Source of the DNA: JAYEPK01 sp048569615
GTDB taxonomy: Archaea; Thermoplasmatota; Penumbrarchaeia; Penumbrarchaeales; Penumbrarchaeaceae
Reading direction: 5' to 3'
Assembly (NCBI GenBank): GCA_048569615.1
Contig: JBLIRK010000001.1
Location: 117,179-181,178 of the forward strand
Length of the DNA: 64,000 nt
Shown piece after piece: positions 35,946 to 44,674 of this stretch. The position numbers and the translations under genes were made by a program. Numbering within the stretch: the stretch's first letter is position 1; each line of letters opens with the position of its first letter. The notes beneath the pieces were generated by a model. The model saw only the letters and a program-made list of their open reading frames with translations, made no database searches and had not been told where the DNA came from.

Positions 35946-38393
35946 TCATCGCCGCTTGCCGGGATCTCCGTCGATCCTCCGATCATTTCTGATGATCATT
36001 ATCATAATGACCGATATCCAGATTACCAGACAGATGATGGCGGATATCAATACCCATCCGAGCATTCCGCTTCCACCTTTTTGAGTGGACCCTTCGATCA
36101 GCGGCTCTTCATCCTCATCGGCTTCATCACCCCTTTCAATTACCCTAATATCGACAGATGCGCTGCTCCAGGCCCCATAGGAATCCGAAACAACAGCCGA
36201 GATGCTGTGCAAACCGGGACTCAAATCAGCAAACATCATGGACCCACCACAACCCAGAGGACCGTCCAGATCGGAAATCCAAGTAACCATATGATATTCC
36301 GTTGCTCCCTGATCAAGGTCCTTGTCATGGAATCTGCATGTGACATTAACCGGAAATCCCTCCGTTATGTCCGTTCTACCGTCATCCAGGATGATGACCA
36401 CATGCTCCGGCGGATCGTTCACATTCCTGACCTCGACTGAGAATCTAATGATCTCATCAGGTCCGCTGCCTGAAAGGTCCGTGATCCAGACAGCAAAGGT
36501 ATGCATACCAATATCAATCTGGCGGGGCTTCAGCAAGATCTCACCGGAAATGGGATCGATCGATGCGAAATCCGGGTTCTCCGGAATACTGAATGATAGA
36601 AGATCCTCTTCACCGATCAGAATGTCCGGATCTTCCGCGGAAAGTGAGATCCTTGCCGTAGATCCTTCAAGCAATCCATCATAGCCCGTCAGATAGAATA
36701 CCCCTTCTATCGGAAGCATCCTCCTGCCCTCCATTGAAACAGTCTTTATCGATGGAGGGTCGTTGGTATTCACTACCTCGATCCGGAAGCCCATTGAGGA
36801 TGAGGACCCGGCAAGGTCGGAAACCGTCAATGATGTTTCAATCTCACCGACATCGGCATTTCCCGGGAGGAAAGAGAGAGTGAATTCATCTCGGGTCCCT
36901 TCAACGGGGTCTATCCGGACTCTATTATCCCCGCTTCGGAGAAGCAGGCTCTCGTTCCCGCAATACTGCATGTCAGGATCCTCCAAAAGGATCGTCTTGT
37001 TGAACCATGTACCTTGAACGGCCGAATTCTCGCCCTCGAAGGATATGCTCGTTCTATCATGAACAAGCTCATCCCCTATCGAGATGAATTTGGGAGCATC
37101 GTTGTTTGGGTGAACGAGTATTGAAAAGATATTGCTCAAGGTGCTCTTTTCATGCAATTCTACCGGAAATCCGTTGATACCATTATCAATGGCCCGCACC
37201 TGGAATGACAATGAGCCATGCCAGTCGTCATCCTTAAGGTACAAATCGAGGTAATGACGGTCGATCCTGGCTTCCAGGATCTCTTGATCTTCCTGATAGG
37301 CCATCTCGTAATGAAGGCTCCCGATGTCTCTATCATCAATGAAGAAATGGTCGAGGTCCATCAAGTCATTGCATCCTTTCTCCCCCTCCATTATCGAGTG
37401 GAAGGAGTCCGGGATCCCTCCGGGCACAAGCTCCGGAGCCTCGTTGGAAGGGCTCACCGTTGGGCCTTCGAACTCTCCGGCTTTTGGCAGTCTCGCTTCA
37501 TTAATGCCATCACTGAACAGGAAATAAAAGGAGTGGTCGAAAGGTTCAAGCTCCATGGCCTTCAGGAATTCGACACCGCTTTGAAAATCGGATCCCTTGC
37601 ATTCCATTTTGTATTCGGCACTATCGACGAACAGGGAAGAAACGACAGGCGGATCACCGTCTTCATCCAGGTAAACCACACTGAACTCATATTGAATATC
37701 AGTAGTGCCTTTTTCAGGCGTGCAAATTCCGTTACCAAGTGAAGGAGGTGTGTTTCCATCGCTCCATCCATCGGAGGAAAATAGGTCCCCCCACGTATCC
37801 GGTGCGGACATATCCCCACTTTCTGGCCATGCCGCAGTAGGGTAGCCCATTACCATCATCAATATGCAGAATCCAATGGTGCTGTTCCGCCCTGGAGCCA
37901 GGCCCAGTTTATCGTAGGATATGCTGAATTCCCTTGTCAGGTAATCCGGGTCCCCTTCCATTGTCCATCCCCTTGGATCGAGATAAAGGTCCCAATCCGA
38001 ACCGGTCCCCCTTCCTTCCCATTCCGCGAATGAGGAATGGATATACAGATCATCATCCTGCGGTTCGGTGCCGCCATCATGTTCGACATCGAAATAGAGG
38101 TCGATCATGTTCATTTCTGGGAAATGGGTGGCTATCAACAGGTTTGAACCGGTCTCCTTGTAGAAAACTTCACCAATATCTTCACCGAATTGGAACTCCA
38201 GTCTCCCAGCATCGGACCATTCCCCCTGGGTTATTGTCCCGTCAATGGTAACAGTTTTCCCATAACCTGCGTTCAGGTGGTCCGTGGAATGTCTCGTTGA
38301 CTGGGTCGGTGCTCCGTAGATCAGAATCGAAAAACATCCCGACATCAGGATCATGGAAGCGGCCATAACCATGATCGTTGATCTCCGTATCAT
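35946..38393 (-). CDS. CBM9/cadherin-like surface protein, paralogue 2 (no DNA-binding tail)
   Basis: This 815-residue paralogue of the flanking genes has a signal peptide, the N-terminal CBM9/DOMON-like domain ('VTIDGTITQGEWSDAG', 'YFDVEHDGGTEPQDDDLYIH'), cadherin-like repeats with 'VNTNDPPSI' and 'VRNVNDPPEH' junctions, a single C-terminal helix (about 780-803) and only about 12 basic cytoplasmic residues. I choose ATG 38393, which overlaps the previous gene's stop as ATGA and has AAGGAGG at good distance; a GTG at 38402 in the same frame touches the ribosome binding site. It probably works with the tethered regulator encoded 58 bases downstream, for instance as co-receptor; this is inference. 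Confidence 0.82.
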   Translation of the reverse strand: MIRRSTIMVMAASMILMSGCFSILIYGAPTQSTRHSTDHLNAGYGKTVTIDGTITQGEWSDAGRLEFQFGEDIGEVFYKETGSNLLIATHFPEMNMIDLYFDVEHDGGTEPQDDDLYIHSSFAEWEGRGTGSDWDLYLDPRGWTMEGDPDYLTREFSISYDKLGLAPGRNSTIGFCILMMVMGYPTAAWPESGDMSAPDTWGDLFSSDGWSDGNTPPSLGNGICTPEKGTTDIQYEFSVVYLDEDGDPPVVSSLFVDSAEYKMECKGSDFQSGVEFLKAMELEPFDHSFYFLFSDGINEARLPKAGEFEGPTVSPSNEAPELVPGGIPDSFHSIMEGEKGCNDLMDLDHFFIDDRDIGSLHYEMAYQEDQEILEARIDRHYLDLYLKDDDWHGSLSFQVRAIDNGINGFPVELHEKSTLSNIFSILVHPNNDAPKFISIGDELVHDRTSISFEGENSAVQGTWFNKTILLEDPDMQYCGNESLLLRSGDNRVRIDPVEGTRDEFTLSFLPGNADVGEIETSLTVSDLAGSSSSMGFRIEVVNTNDPPSIKTVSMEGRRMLPIEGVFYLTGYDGLLEGSTARISLSAEDPDILIGEEDLLSFSIPENPDFASIDPISGEILLKPRQIDIGMHTFAVWITDLSGSGPDEIIRFSVEVRNVNDPPEHVVIILDDGRTDITEGFPVNVTCRFHDKDLDQGATEYHMVTWISDLDGPLGCGGSMMFADLSPGLHSISAVVSDSYGAWSSASVDIRVIERGDEADEDEEPLIEGSTQKGGSGMLGWVLISAIICLVIWISVIMIMIIRNDRRIDGDPGKRR

Positions 38394-40960
38394 TTCATCC
38401 ACCCCTCCTTCGTATTATGACAATGGTCCATGGATCCCGGAGCACCATATTGCAGCATCCGCTCATTGGGAATGGTAAAAGACCCATTCTCCCGGGACAT
38501 AAGTGGATCACGGCCAGAGGTCGGTTCTTTGATAATGTCACTCCTCCTTGTCAACAGTATCAAAATGGAGGCCAAGCCCACGAGAGAGATGATGCCTATC
38601 AACACAATAACGAATATCATCACCCCTTCGAGGCCGGTCCCGGTTTCCCTCTTCGTTCCATCCTTCTCGACCGGCGGTTCCCATGTATCATTTTGGCCGG
38701 GCTCTTCTTTCTCAACGATCCTCAAACGGAGAACTTCAGAATCCCACTCTCCCATCCTATCCCTTACCCGTACGTCGATATTGTGATCACCCGGAATCAG
38801 CTGATCCGTGCTCAAAACCCTCGAATCCCCAAGAAAACCTTGGATATCGGAAATCCACTGGATAGAGATTTCTTCCAGTGGATCCCAACCCTCGTCTTCG
38901 TCAATATATTCAATGGAAATATTGACCGTATCGCCCGCCTGGAATTCATCTCCCTCATCCTCCACTAGTAAATTCGAGATCCGGGGAGGGTCATTCGAAT
39001 TCATGATCCTTACATCGAGCATCAGGGGCATGGAACATGTCAGTCCTGATCCGTCCGTTATCGAGATGGTCAATTCGTGGATTCCGACATCTTCCTGGGT
39101 TGGAAGGTACGAGAATTCCCCCGACATTCCATCGATGGTCCCAAAATATCCCTCCCCTGAGAACTGGAAAGCAATTGACTCTTCCCGGTCGAAGGGAATA
39201 TCCGGGTCCCAGCCCTCAACGGTGAAGTTCAACCATGAATCCTCGATTCCCTCGATAGCAATTGGAATTCCTTCGTTATTGCGTCTCATTCCTTGTATGA
39301 GGAGGGATGTGATCTTCGGGGGTTCGTTGATGTTCATCACATCCATGGATACTTGGATCGAGTGCCTCTCCCCTCTGCTGTCAACTACCCAAAGACCAAA
39401 CTCAAGGTTTCCCACATCTTCTTGGGAAGGAAGGATCCTCAATACCGCGCGTGATGGGTCTGCATCGGGCATCTCCACTTCAATGATTTCATTGTCACAT
39501 CCCAAGTTCAATACCTCATCGTTCCCGGTTTCGATATCCACATCGGAGAGCCTGACCTCGAATTCCTTCTCCTCGTCCTCAACGGCTCCGTTGGGTCCTT
39601 CCAACCTTAAGACGTTCTTTCCGTCCGGAACCACTCCATCAATAGAAATTATCTCAGGAGGATCGTTCACGGGAAGGATGGTTATGCAGAACAAGTTGCT
39701 CTGGGTTTTCTGATCATCCTGGCTGAGTACCTCGTCAGGACCAAGGTCCATCCCCGAAACCTGAAAGTAGACCGGTCCGTTCCAATCTTTCTCTACCTGG
39801 GAGACAGAGAGATGACTGCCATCGATCTTCCCTTCCAATCTCTCAGGAGCGCTTTGTGAATCAATTTCGAAGGTCAGGGTCCCGTCATCATGATCATCCC
39901 AGAAATATTCCTCGAGGTCTATCAACCGCTCCCCTTCTCCGCTATCCTCGAAGATAAAATAGGAATCTTCAGGAAGGGGGAACATTAGAGAGGGGGGTTC
40001 ATCATGCCTTTTTATGACAGGACCTTCGAAGAAACCTTCATTGGGAAGTCTGACCTCGTTCTTTCCATCGCTGAATCGGAAAAAGTGTTCGTGCGTCCCT
40101 TTTATCAGCGTTGCGGAATATCGATATACAATCCCTTCACAAGGATCCCCGACAACCTGATCCATCGAATGATCGATACCGTCGATGTTAAGGAAAAATT
40201 CCGTGGGTGGCTTCCCCTCCTTATCGGAATAGACAACCTGGAAAGTAATAGTCGTCGTTGTATCCCCGGATGAGGGCTCGAAACCGGACTCCTCAAGGAC
40301 CGGTGGCTCATCGACCGGGATCCCATCCTCCCACTTGATGGATGATATCATATCCTCCCAGGACGATGGGTCCATGACGTTGGCATCTGTGGGAATGCAG
40401 TAACTCCAGGACCAATCCAGCGCTTTTATCTCGAAACACACCCCGATCGTTTTTTCCGACCCTGCAATCAATCCGAGCTTCGTGTAGTTGATCCTCAGTT
40501 CCCTGGTAGTTGAATCCTCATCCACCGCCACTTCCCATTTGTCGAAATACAGATCGGGTTCTCCCCAACCGGTTCCAGTCCCCCGTGACTCGAAATCCGA
40601 AAGCGAACTGTGGATCTGAAGATCATCCGATCTTGGATAGGAAGCCTCGTCATGGTCTATGTCGAAGTATATTATCAACATGTTCTCCAAAGGATGATCA
40701 TACGCTATCAGAAGGTCCTTCCCGGTTTGTTTGTAATACAGGCACCATGGATTTCCCTGGACGTTTGTTTGGACCAACGCGGCATCGGACCATTCGTTCG
40801 GCTGCAGGATGCCATCAACAGTGACGTCTTTCCCATATAGCACGTCCACGTCTGCAAATCTATCATTCGAACATGATCCCTTGATCCCGACCAGGATGTA
40901 ACAAAATGAAGAGAAAATATATACAATGACAAGGAAAGCGGCCTTCTCTTTCTCTCTCAT
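38390..40960 (-). CDS. CBM9/cadherin-like surface protein, paralogue 1 (first gene of operon)
   Basis: This 856-residue protein has the same plan as its two downstream paralogues: a signal peptide, a CBM9/DOMON-like domain ('VTVDGILQPNEWSDAA', 'YFDIDHDEASYPRSDDLQIH'), cadherin-like repeats ('VMNINEPPKI', 'IMNSNDPPRI'), one membrane helix (about 775-800) and a cytoplasmic tail of about 55 residues without known motif. The ATG at 40960 follows AGAGGTGAG on the minus strand. The coupled start of the next gene (ATGA) shows that the three form one operon, presumably transcribed from the 260-base spacer to the right. Tandem duplication with later divergence is the simplest history. Confidence 0.83.
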   Translation of the reverse strand: MREKEKAAFLVIVYIFSSFCYILVGIKGSCSNDRFADVDVLYGKDVTVDGILQPNEWSDAALVQTNVQGNPWCLYYKQTGKDLLIAYDHPLENMLIIYFDIDHDEASYPRSDDLQIHSSLSDFESRGTGTGWGEPDLYFDKWEVAVDEDSTTRELRINYTKLGLIAGSEKTIGVCFEIKALDWSWSYCIPTDANVMDPSSWEDMISSIKWEDGIPVDEPPVLEESGFEPSSGDTTTTITFQVVYSDKEGKPPTEFFLNIDGIDHSMDQVVGDPCEGIVYRYSATLIKGTHEHFFRFSDGKNEVRLPNEGFFEGPVIKRHDEPPSLMFPLPEDSYFIFEDSGEGERLIDLEEYFWDDHDDGTLTFEIDSQSAPERLEGKIDGSHLSVSQVEKDWNGPVYFQVSGMDLGPDEVLSQDDQKTQSNLFCITILPVNDPPEIISIDGVVPDGKNVLRLEGPNGAVEDEEKEFEVRLSDVDIETGNDEVLNLGCDNEIIEVEMPDADPSRAVLRILPSQEDVGNLEFGLWVVDSRGERHSIQVSMDVMNINEPPKITSLLIQGMRRNNEGIPIAIEGIEDSWLNFTVEGWDPDIPFDREESIAFQFSGEGYFGTIDGMSGEFSYLPTQEDVGIHELTISITDGSGLTCSMPLMLDVRIMNSNDPPRISNLLVEDEGDEFQAGDTVNISIEYIDEDEGWDPLEEISIQWISDIQGFLGDSRVLSTDQLIPGDHNIDVRVRDRMGEWDSEVLRLRIVEKEEPGQNDTWEPPVEKDGTKRETGTGLEGVMIFVIVLIGIISLVGLASILILLTRRSDIIKEPTSGRDPLMSRENGSFTIPNERMLQYGAPGSMDHCHNTKEGWMK

Positions 40961-41220
40961 TTCTGCTCACCTCTCGCGGAAGCCGATCAGCTAGGAAATT
41001 GTCCCGGCCGGTTGCTAAGAACAAAACCGCAGATAACTGCTAGTTCCGATAACAGTGAAGCGGCTTCGAATTTCCGAGTTGTGTATCTCTCCGCAGTATC
41101 GGCCATTCATGAGGTCCTTATAAAGAGTAAATGGAAGCTTTTTCATACAATTATTAAAGGATTTTGGTTCCCCGCTCCAATTCTAAGTAATAATATTTTA
41201 AGGAATATAACAGGTTAAAT
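40961..41220. promoter_or_regulatory. Divergent promoter region (sensor operon and flavocytochrome)
   Basis: This 260-base spacer becomes AT-rich toward the right. For the plus strand, TAATATTTTA at 41191-41200 lies about 26 bases before the ATG at 41221, predicting a leaderless transcript. For the minus strand, TTTATAAG-like boxes occur near 41112-41122, which would give a leader of about 130 bases. No gene was seen here. Confidence 0.5.
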
Positions 41221-42639
41221 ATGCATCAACCTCTTTCGGTGTCAATGGCTAGGAGAAGAGAACGCCTGGATCAAAGGCCTTATCTCATCAAACCTCCTTT
41301 TCTGGGTTTTCTGCCGATGGAATTCTTCGACCGAATGAAGAGAAGACAGATGATGACACCCGGTGCCGCTATCTCGCTAATACTGGTTATAAGCCCAGTG
41401 ATCATATGGCTCTCCCACGATCCGAACACCGAGAGAGACCCATGGATCGTGGCGGCTAAGACATGTGCCTTTCTGGCAATATCAACCCTTTCCATCAACT
41501 ATATTTTAGCTGCCAGATGGAGGGTCCTGGAAAACCTCTTCGGGGGACTTGACAGGATGTACCGGGTCCACAAGGCCATTGGCAGAAGCTCCCTGATATT
41601 CATGCTCCTGCATCCGATATTCCTAGGGTTATCAAAGACACCTGACTGGTCAAACATACTTCTATATATTTTACCGATCGGACCATGGGAGGTTTCCGCG
41701 GGAGTACTGTCACTTTACATCTTCATCATTCTCATAACGCTTACTGTTGTAGTGAGGATATCCTATCATCTGTGGCACTTAAGCCATAAGTTCCTGGGGG
41801 TAGTACTGGCCTTGGCTTTGGTCCATGCTGTTGCCGCAGGGAGCGACATTGGCTCCTATCCGGTCCTTAGGTTCTGGATCATACTAATTTCAACCGGAGG
41901 ACTTGTCTCCTATATCTATATGGTCTTTCTCTACAAGCTGCTGGGACCCAGACACAGGGTGAAGGTCACCAAGGTCCAACACCTGGCAACGATGACCGAG
42001 CTCTATTTTGAAAAACCCGGAGGATTCAGATACCAGCCCGGGCAGTACATATTCATCCGATTCCCCCGGTTCGAAGGGATCAAGGAGCTTTTTCCTTTCT
42101 CCATTTCCAACGATCCCTGCCAGGATGAGCTTAGGGTCTCCATCAGGAGGTCCGGGGATTACACATCCGAGAAGATCCCCCAGGTAAAAAAGGGGGATGA
42201 TGTCATAATGATGGGGCCCTACGGGAAGTTCGGAGAGCGATATTTGAAACACGACAGGGACATGGTATGGATTGCCGGGGGTATCGGGATAACGCCCTTC
42301 CTTTCACTAGCAAAACACGAATCGCTCTTTCCGACAGGGAGGAAGATCCAACTGATATGGATATTCAGGGAACCTAAGGACCCGACCCATGATTCCGAGC
42401 TTTTCATGGAGGCAAGAAAGAACCCGAAGTTCGATTACGTCCACTGGATCTCCTCCCAGAAGGGTAGGATAGACGCTGAAAAAATCTCGGAAATATTTGG
42501 AGGGGATGAGGAGCTAAAAAGAAGGATCATAATGCTCTGCGGGCCTCCCCAAATGATCGCATCGGTTTCGAGGCAGCTGCATAAGAAGGGGATCCATTAC
42601 AGGAACATGCTCTTCGAGGATTTCAACATGCTCGATTGA
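41221..42639 (+). CDS. Ferric-reductase-like transmembrane flavocytochrome (FAD/NAD(P)-binding)
   Basis: This 472-residue membrane oxidoreductase has six or so helices forming a ferric-reductase-like domain (about 45-235), with His residues in 'MLLHPIFLG' and 'YHLWHLSHKF' placed to bind haems. A ferredoxin-reductase-like part follows, with the FAD motif 'YQPGQYIFIRFPR' and 'PFSISNDP' and the NAD(P) motifs 'IAGGIGITPFLSL' and 'LCGPPQMI'. It should move electrons from NAD(P)H through FAD and haem across the membrane, to metal ions or another acceptor. No ribosome binding site precedes the ATG; a TATA box 26 bases upstream suggests leaderless initiation. Confidence 0.88.
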   Translation: MHQPLSVSMARRRERLDQRPYLIKPPFLGFLPMEFFDRMKRRQMMTPGAAISLILVISPVIIWLSHDPNTERDPWIVAAKTCAFLAISTLSINYILAARWRVLENLFGGLDRMYRVHKAIGRSSLIFMLLHPIFLGLSKTPDWSNILLYILPIGPWEVSAGVLSLYIFIILITLTVVVRISYHLWHLSHKFLGVVLALALVHAVAAGSDIGSYPVLRFWIILISTGGLVSYIYMVFLYKLLGPRHRVKVTKVQHLATMTELYFEKPGGFRYQPGQYIFIRFPRFEGIKELFPFSISNDPCQDELRVSIRRSGDYTSEKIPQVKKGDDVIMMGPYGKFGERYLKHDRDMVWIAGGIGITPFLSLAKHESLFPTGRKIQLIWIFREPKDPTHDSELFMEARKNPKFDYVHWISSQKGRIDAEKISEIFGGDEELKRRIIMLCGPPQMIASVSRQLHKKGIHYRNMLFEDFNMLD

Positions 42640-42842
42640 TGTCTCGAACCGATTTGGGGAATGCTCTATTGTAGCGAACTCGACCGCAATTTCATCATGA
42701 TTGTATAGTATCACCAGGTGGAAAATGGTCAATATTTCCTTATTAACCGATACATTTAAGTATTTCAATAATATGGAATGAATGCTCTAAGCTTGTGATG
42801 TGGTGCTTAATGCCCCCAGGATCAGGCGAGGGGGGTATTCGA
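42640..42842 (+). promoter_or_regulatory. Promoter and leader of the RRM gene
   Basis: This AT-rich spacer has a TATA-like TTTAAGTAT at about 42753-42761, which would give an untranslated leader of roughly 60 bases, longer than at neighbouring genes. It ends in a strong GAGGGGGG ribosome binding site (about 42829-42836). No stable stem was evident by eye. Confidence 0.4.
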
Positions 42843-43106
42843 ATGAACATATATGTTGGAAATCTCTCATACGATACGAGGGAAGATGATCTGAGAACAG
42901 CCTTTGAAGAGTTCGGATCCGTTGATACGGTGAAGATAATAATGGACAGGTACACCAACCGGTCCAAGGGATTCGGTTTCGTCGAGATGCCCGATGATGA
43001 AGAGGGAAAGAAGGCGATATCCGAAATGGACGGGAAGGAGCTTCAGGGAAGGGTCCTGAAGGTGAATCCCGCCAGGCCCCGAGAGGAAAGAAGGCCCAGG
43101 TACTGA
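42843..43106 (+). CDS. Single-RRM RNA-binding protein (cyanobacterial Rbp/glycine-poor type)
   Basis: This 87-residue protein is a single RNA recognition motif with RNP2 'IYVGNL' at about 3-8 and RNP1 'KGFGFVEM' at about 43-50, followed by a short Arg/Pro-rich tail. The start ATG 42843 follows GAGGGGGG; an in-frame ATG at 42795 would add an unlikely leader peptide. Such proteins bind single-stranded RNA; bacterial relatives are often cold-induced, but that is not shown for this gene. RRM proteins are uncommon in archaea, so transfer from bacteria is plausible. A hairpin and T-rich tract at 43132-43163 follow the gene. Confidence 0.92.
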   Translation: MNIYVGNLSYDTREDDLRTAFEEFGSVDTVKIIMDRYTNRSKGFGFVEMPDDEEGKKAISEMDGKELQGRVLKVNPARPREERRPRY

Positions 43107-43131
43107 TGAATGACTGATAATAACAGCGAAG

Positions 43132-43163
43132 CCCGGTCCCATTCGACCGGGTTGTTTTCTTTT
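43132..43163 (+). terminator. Hairpin plus T-rich terminator after the RRM gene
   Basis: CCCGGTC (43132-43138) pairs perfectly with GACCGGG (43145-43151) around a six-base loop, followed by TTGTTTTCTTTT. It resembles a bacterial intrinsic terminator; in archaea the T tract alone can suffice. Confidence 0.7.
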
Positions 43164-43181
43164 AACCAAGGGTTAATAATA
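43162..43181 (+). promoter_or_regulatory. TATA box with overlapping palindrome before the CaCA antiporter
   Basis: TTAACC-AAG-GGTTAA (43162-43176) is a perfect 6-3-6 palindrome that overlaps TTAATAATA (43173-43181). The TATA element is centred about 25 bases before GTG 43202, implying a leaderless transcript and possible repression by a protein bound to the palindrome. Confidence 0.45.
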
Positions 43182-43201
43182 CAACTTCCTTACTTACTCG
43201 T

Positions 43202-44131
43202 GTGTTCCTTCATCTGCTGGGGACCCTTGTGGGTCTAGTCCTGATCCTGCTGGGATCGAACTTCCTTGTGGACGGCGGAGCCGCTCTTGCGAGAAAGATG
43301 AGGATCAGCGGTCATGTTATCGGGATCACCCTTGTGGCCACGGCAACATCACTTCCCGAACTTTCGACTTCAGTTACGGCATCGATAACTGGAAACTCCG
43401 GAATTGCAGTTGGAAACGTTGTCGGATCCAACGCCTTCAATATCGGCATCGTCCTCGCCGTGGGTGTACTGATCACGACAACTAGGACAAGCAGGGTCAC
43501 GGTAAGAGACGGATGGATGGTCCTCCTCTCGACCTTCATCTTCGGTGTCTTTTCCATCGGAAAGATGGGACGGATCGAATCCGGAGCCCTTCTAATTCTA
43601 TACGGATACTATATCTTTTACATTATTGTCAAACACAGACCTAAAATGATCTCAGAGGAATCCAGAGGAGAAAAGAGAACAACCGGATCGGTCCTTCTGA
43701 TCATTCTGGGAGCACTTTTTCTTCTCCTGGGCTCCCCAATTCTTGTGAGGTCATCCTCAAATCTGGCAGTTGAAATTGGTGTGCGTGATTCCTTCATTGG
43801 CCTGACCCTGATCGCCGTGGGAACATCCCTCCCCGAGCTTGTAACCAGCATAATCGCGGCCTTGAAAAAGGAGACCGGAATAGCCGTGGGGAATGTTTTC
43901 GGTTCCAACATATTCAACATACTGCTGATAATCGGGGTGTCCGGTCTTATCAATCCGATCCCCTTCAGGGGTTTGATGAATCCCGGGGTAATTCCGGGTA
44001 TGATCCTCATAACGCTTCTTGGAATTCTGCTTTCCAGAAGGAGGATGGGGGACCTCCAGGGGATTCTGCTGATAATCGGTTACATAGCTTTCCTGCTGCT
44101 GATCGTTCCGTACCGATTCTGGCCCGGATGA
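43202..44131 (+). CDS. CaCA-superfamily cation/Ca2+ antiporter (YrbG-like)
   Basis: This 309-residue membrane transporter has about ten helices. The two inverted alpha repeats of the family are clear: 'ATATSLPELSTSVTAS' with 'AVGNVVGSNAFNIG' in the first half, and 'AVGTSLPELVTSIIAA' with 'AVGNVFGSNIFNIL' in the second, which form the ion-binding site for sodium- or proton-driven cation exchange. The start is GTG 43202; no ribosome binding site is visible, but the TATA box spacing supports leaderless expression. It lies just after the RRM terminator and upstream of the Lrp gene. Confidence 0.92.
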   Translation: MFLHLLGTLVGLVLILLGSNFLVDGGAALARKMRISGHVIGITLVATATSLPELSTSVTASITGNSGIAVGNVVGSNAFNIGIVLAVGVLITTTRTSRVTVRDGWMVLLSTFIFGVFSIGKMGRIESGALLILYGYYIFYIIVKHRPKMISEESRGEKRTTGSVLLIILGALFLLLGSPILVRSSSNLAVEIGVRDSFIGLTLIAVGTSLPELVTSIIAALKKETGIAVGNVFGSNIFNILLIIGVSGLINPIPFRGLMNPGVIPGMILITLLGILLSRRRMGDLQGILLIIGYIAFLLLIVPYRFWPG

Positions 44132-44176
44132 AGTACTTACGATTCTTATATTAATTTCTCAATTTGTAAACGAATG

Positions 44177-44214
44177 TCGAAAAATGTTTTCGATTTTCGA
44201 TAAGTATTTATATA
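44177..44214 (+). promoter_or_regulatory. Lrp gene promoter with palindromic operator
   Basis: TCGAAAA-ATG-TTTTCGA (44177-44193) is a perfect 7-3-7 palindrome, followed directly by a second TTTTCGA (44194-44200) and then the TATA box TATTTATATA (44205-44214), 23 or more bases before the ATG at 44237. The arrangement suggests autoregulation of the Lrp-family gene. The TTTTCGA half-site also appears before lysW at 45794. Confidence 0.65.
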
Positions 44215-44236
44215 GGTAGCGTATGACATCCTCATC

Positions 44237-44656
44237 ATGAAGAACAAGATGGATGCCCTAGACTGGGAGCTGATCAAGCTGCTGAAGAGGGATGCTAGGA
44301 CATCAAATGTCAGCTTGGCACGGGAGCTCGGTGTGTCCGAAGGCATGGTCAGGCAGAGAATCGCCAGGCTCAGGGAGAGCGGCATGATAAGGAGCTTTAC
44401 AATCGAAACTGCACCAAAGGGACTCAAGGCCTTGCTGGAGATCGAGGTCGAAGTGAATGTCCATACATCGTCCGTGGCGACCAAGATAATGGAGCTGGAG
44501 GGAGTGCAGAAGGTTTACGAGCTTTCAGGTGCGGTGGACATCATCGCCTTGATAGATGTCGAATCGGTCGAACGACTGAACGACACCATCGAGGACATAA
44601 GGAAAGTGGGCCACATCAGGTCCACAAGGACAAAATTGGTACTGAACGAGCTATAA
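44237..44656 (+). CDS. Lrp/AsnC-family transcription regulator (LysM-like candidate)
   Basis: This 139-residue DNA-binding protein has an N-terminal helix-turn-helix (about 5-55; 'DWELIKLLKRDARTS', 'GMVRQRIARLRESGMI') and a C-terminal RAM/ligand domain (about 65-138; 'YELSGAVDIIALIDVES'). Such proteins bind palindromes and amino acids. In Sulfolobus the related LysM controls the lysW cluster in response to lysine; here the gene directly precedes homocitrate synthase and the lysW operon, and matching palindromic sites lie before both this gene and lysW. That makes lysine control the most likely role, though the ligand is inferred. Confidence 0.9.
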   Translation: MKNKMDALDWELIKLLKRDARTSNVSLARELGVSEGMVRQRIARLRESGMIRSFTIETAPKGLKALLEIEVEVNVHTSSVATKIMELEGVQKVYELSGAVDIIALIDVESVERLNDTIEDIRKVGHIRSTRTKLVLNEL

Positions 44657-44674
44657 CAGGACGGCAAAAACAAG

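Noticed and set aside
41012..41218. 68-codon plus-strand frame in the divergent spacer
   Set aside because: Overlaps the likely TATA box of the flavocytochrome gene, lacks a ribosome binding site and has no recognisable product.
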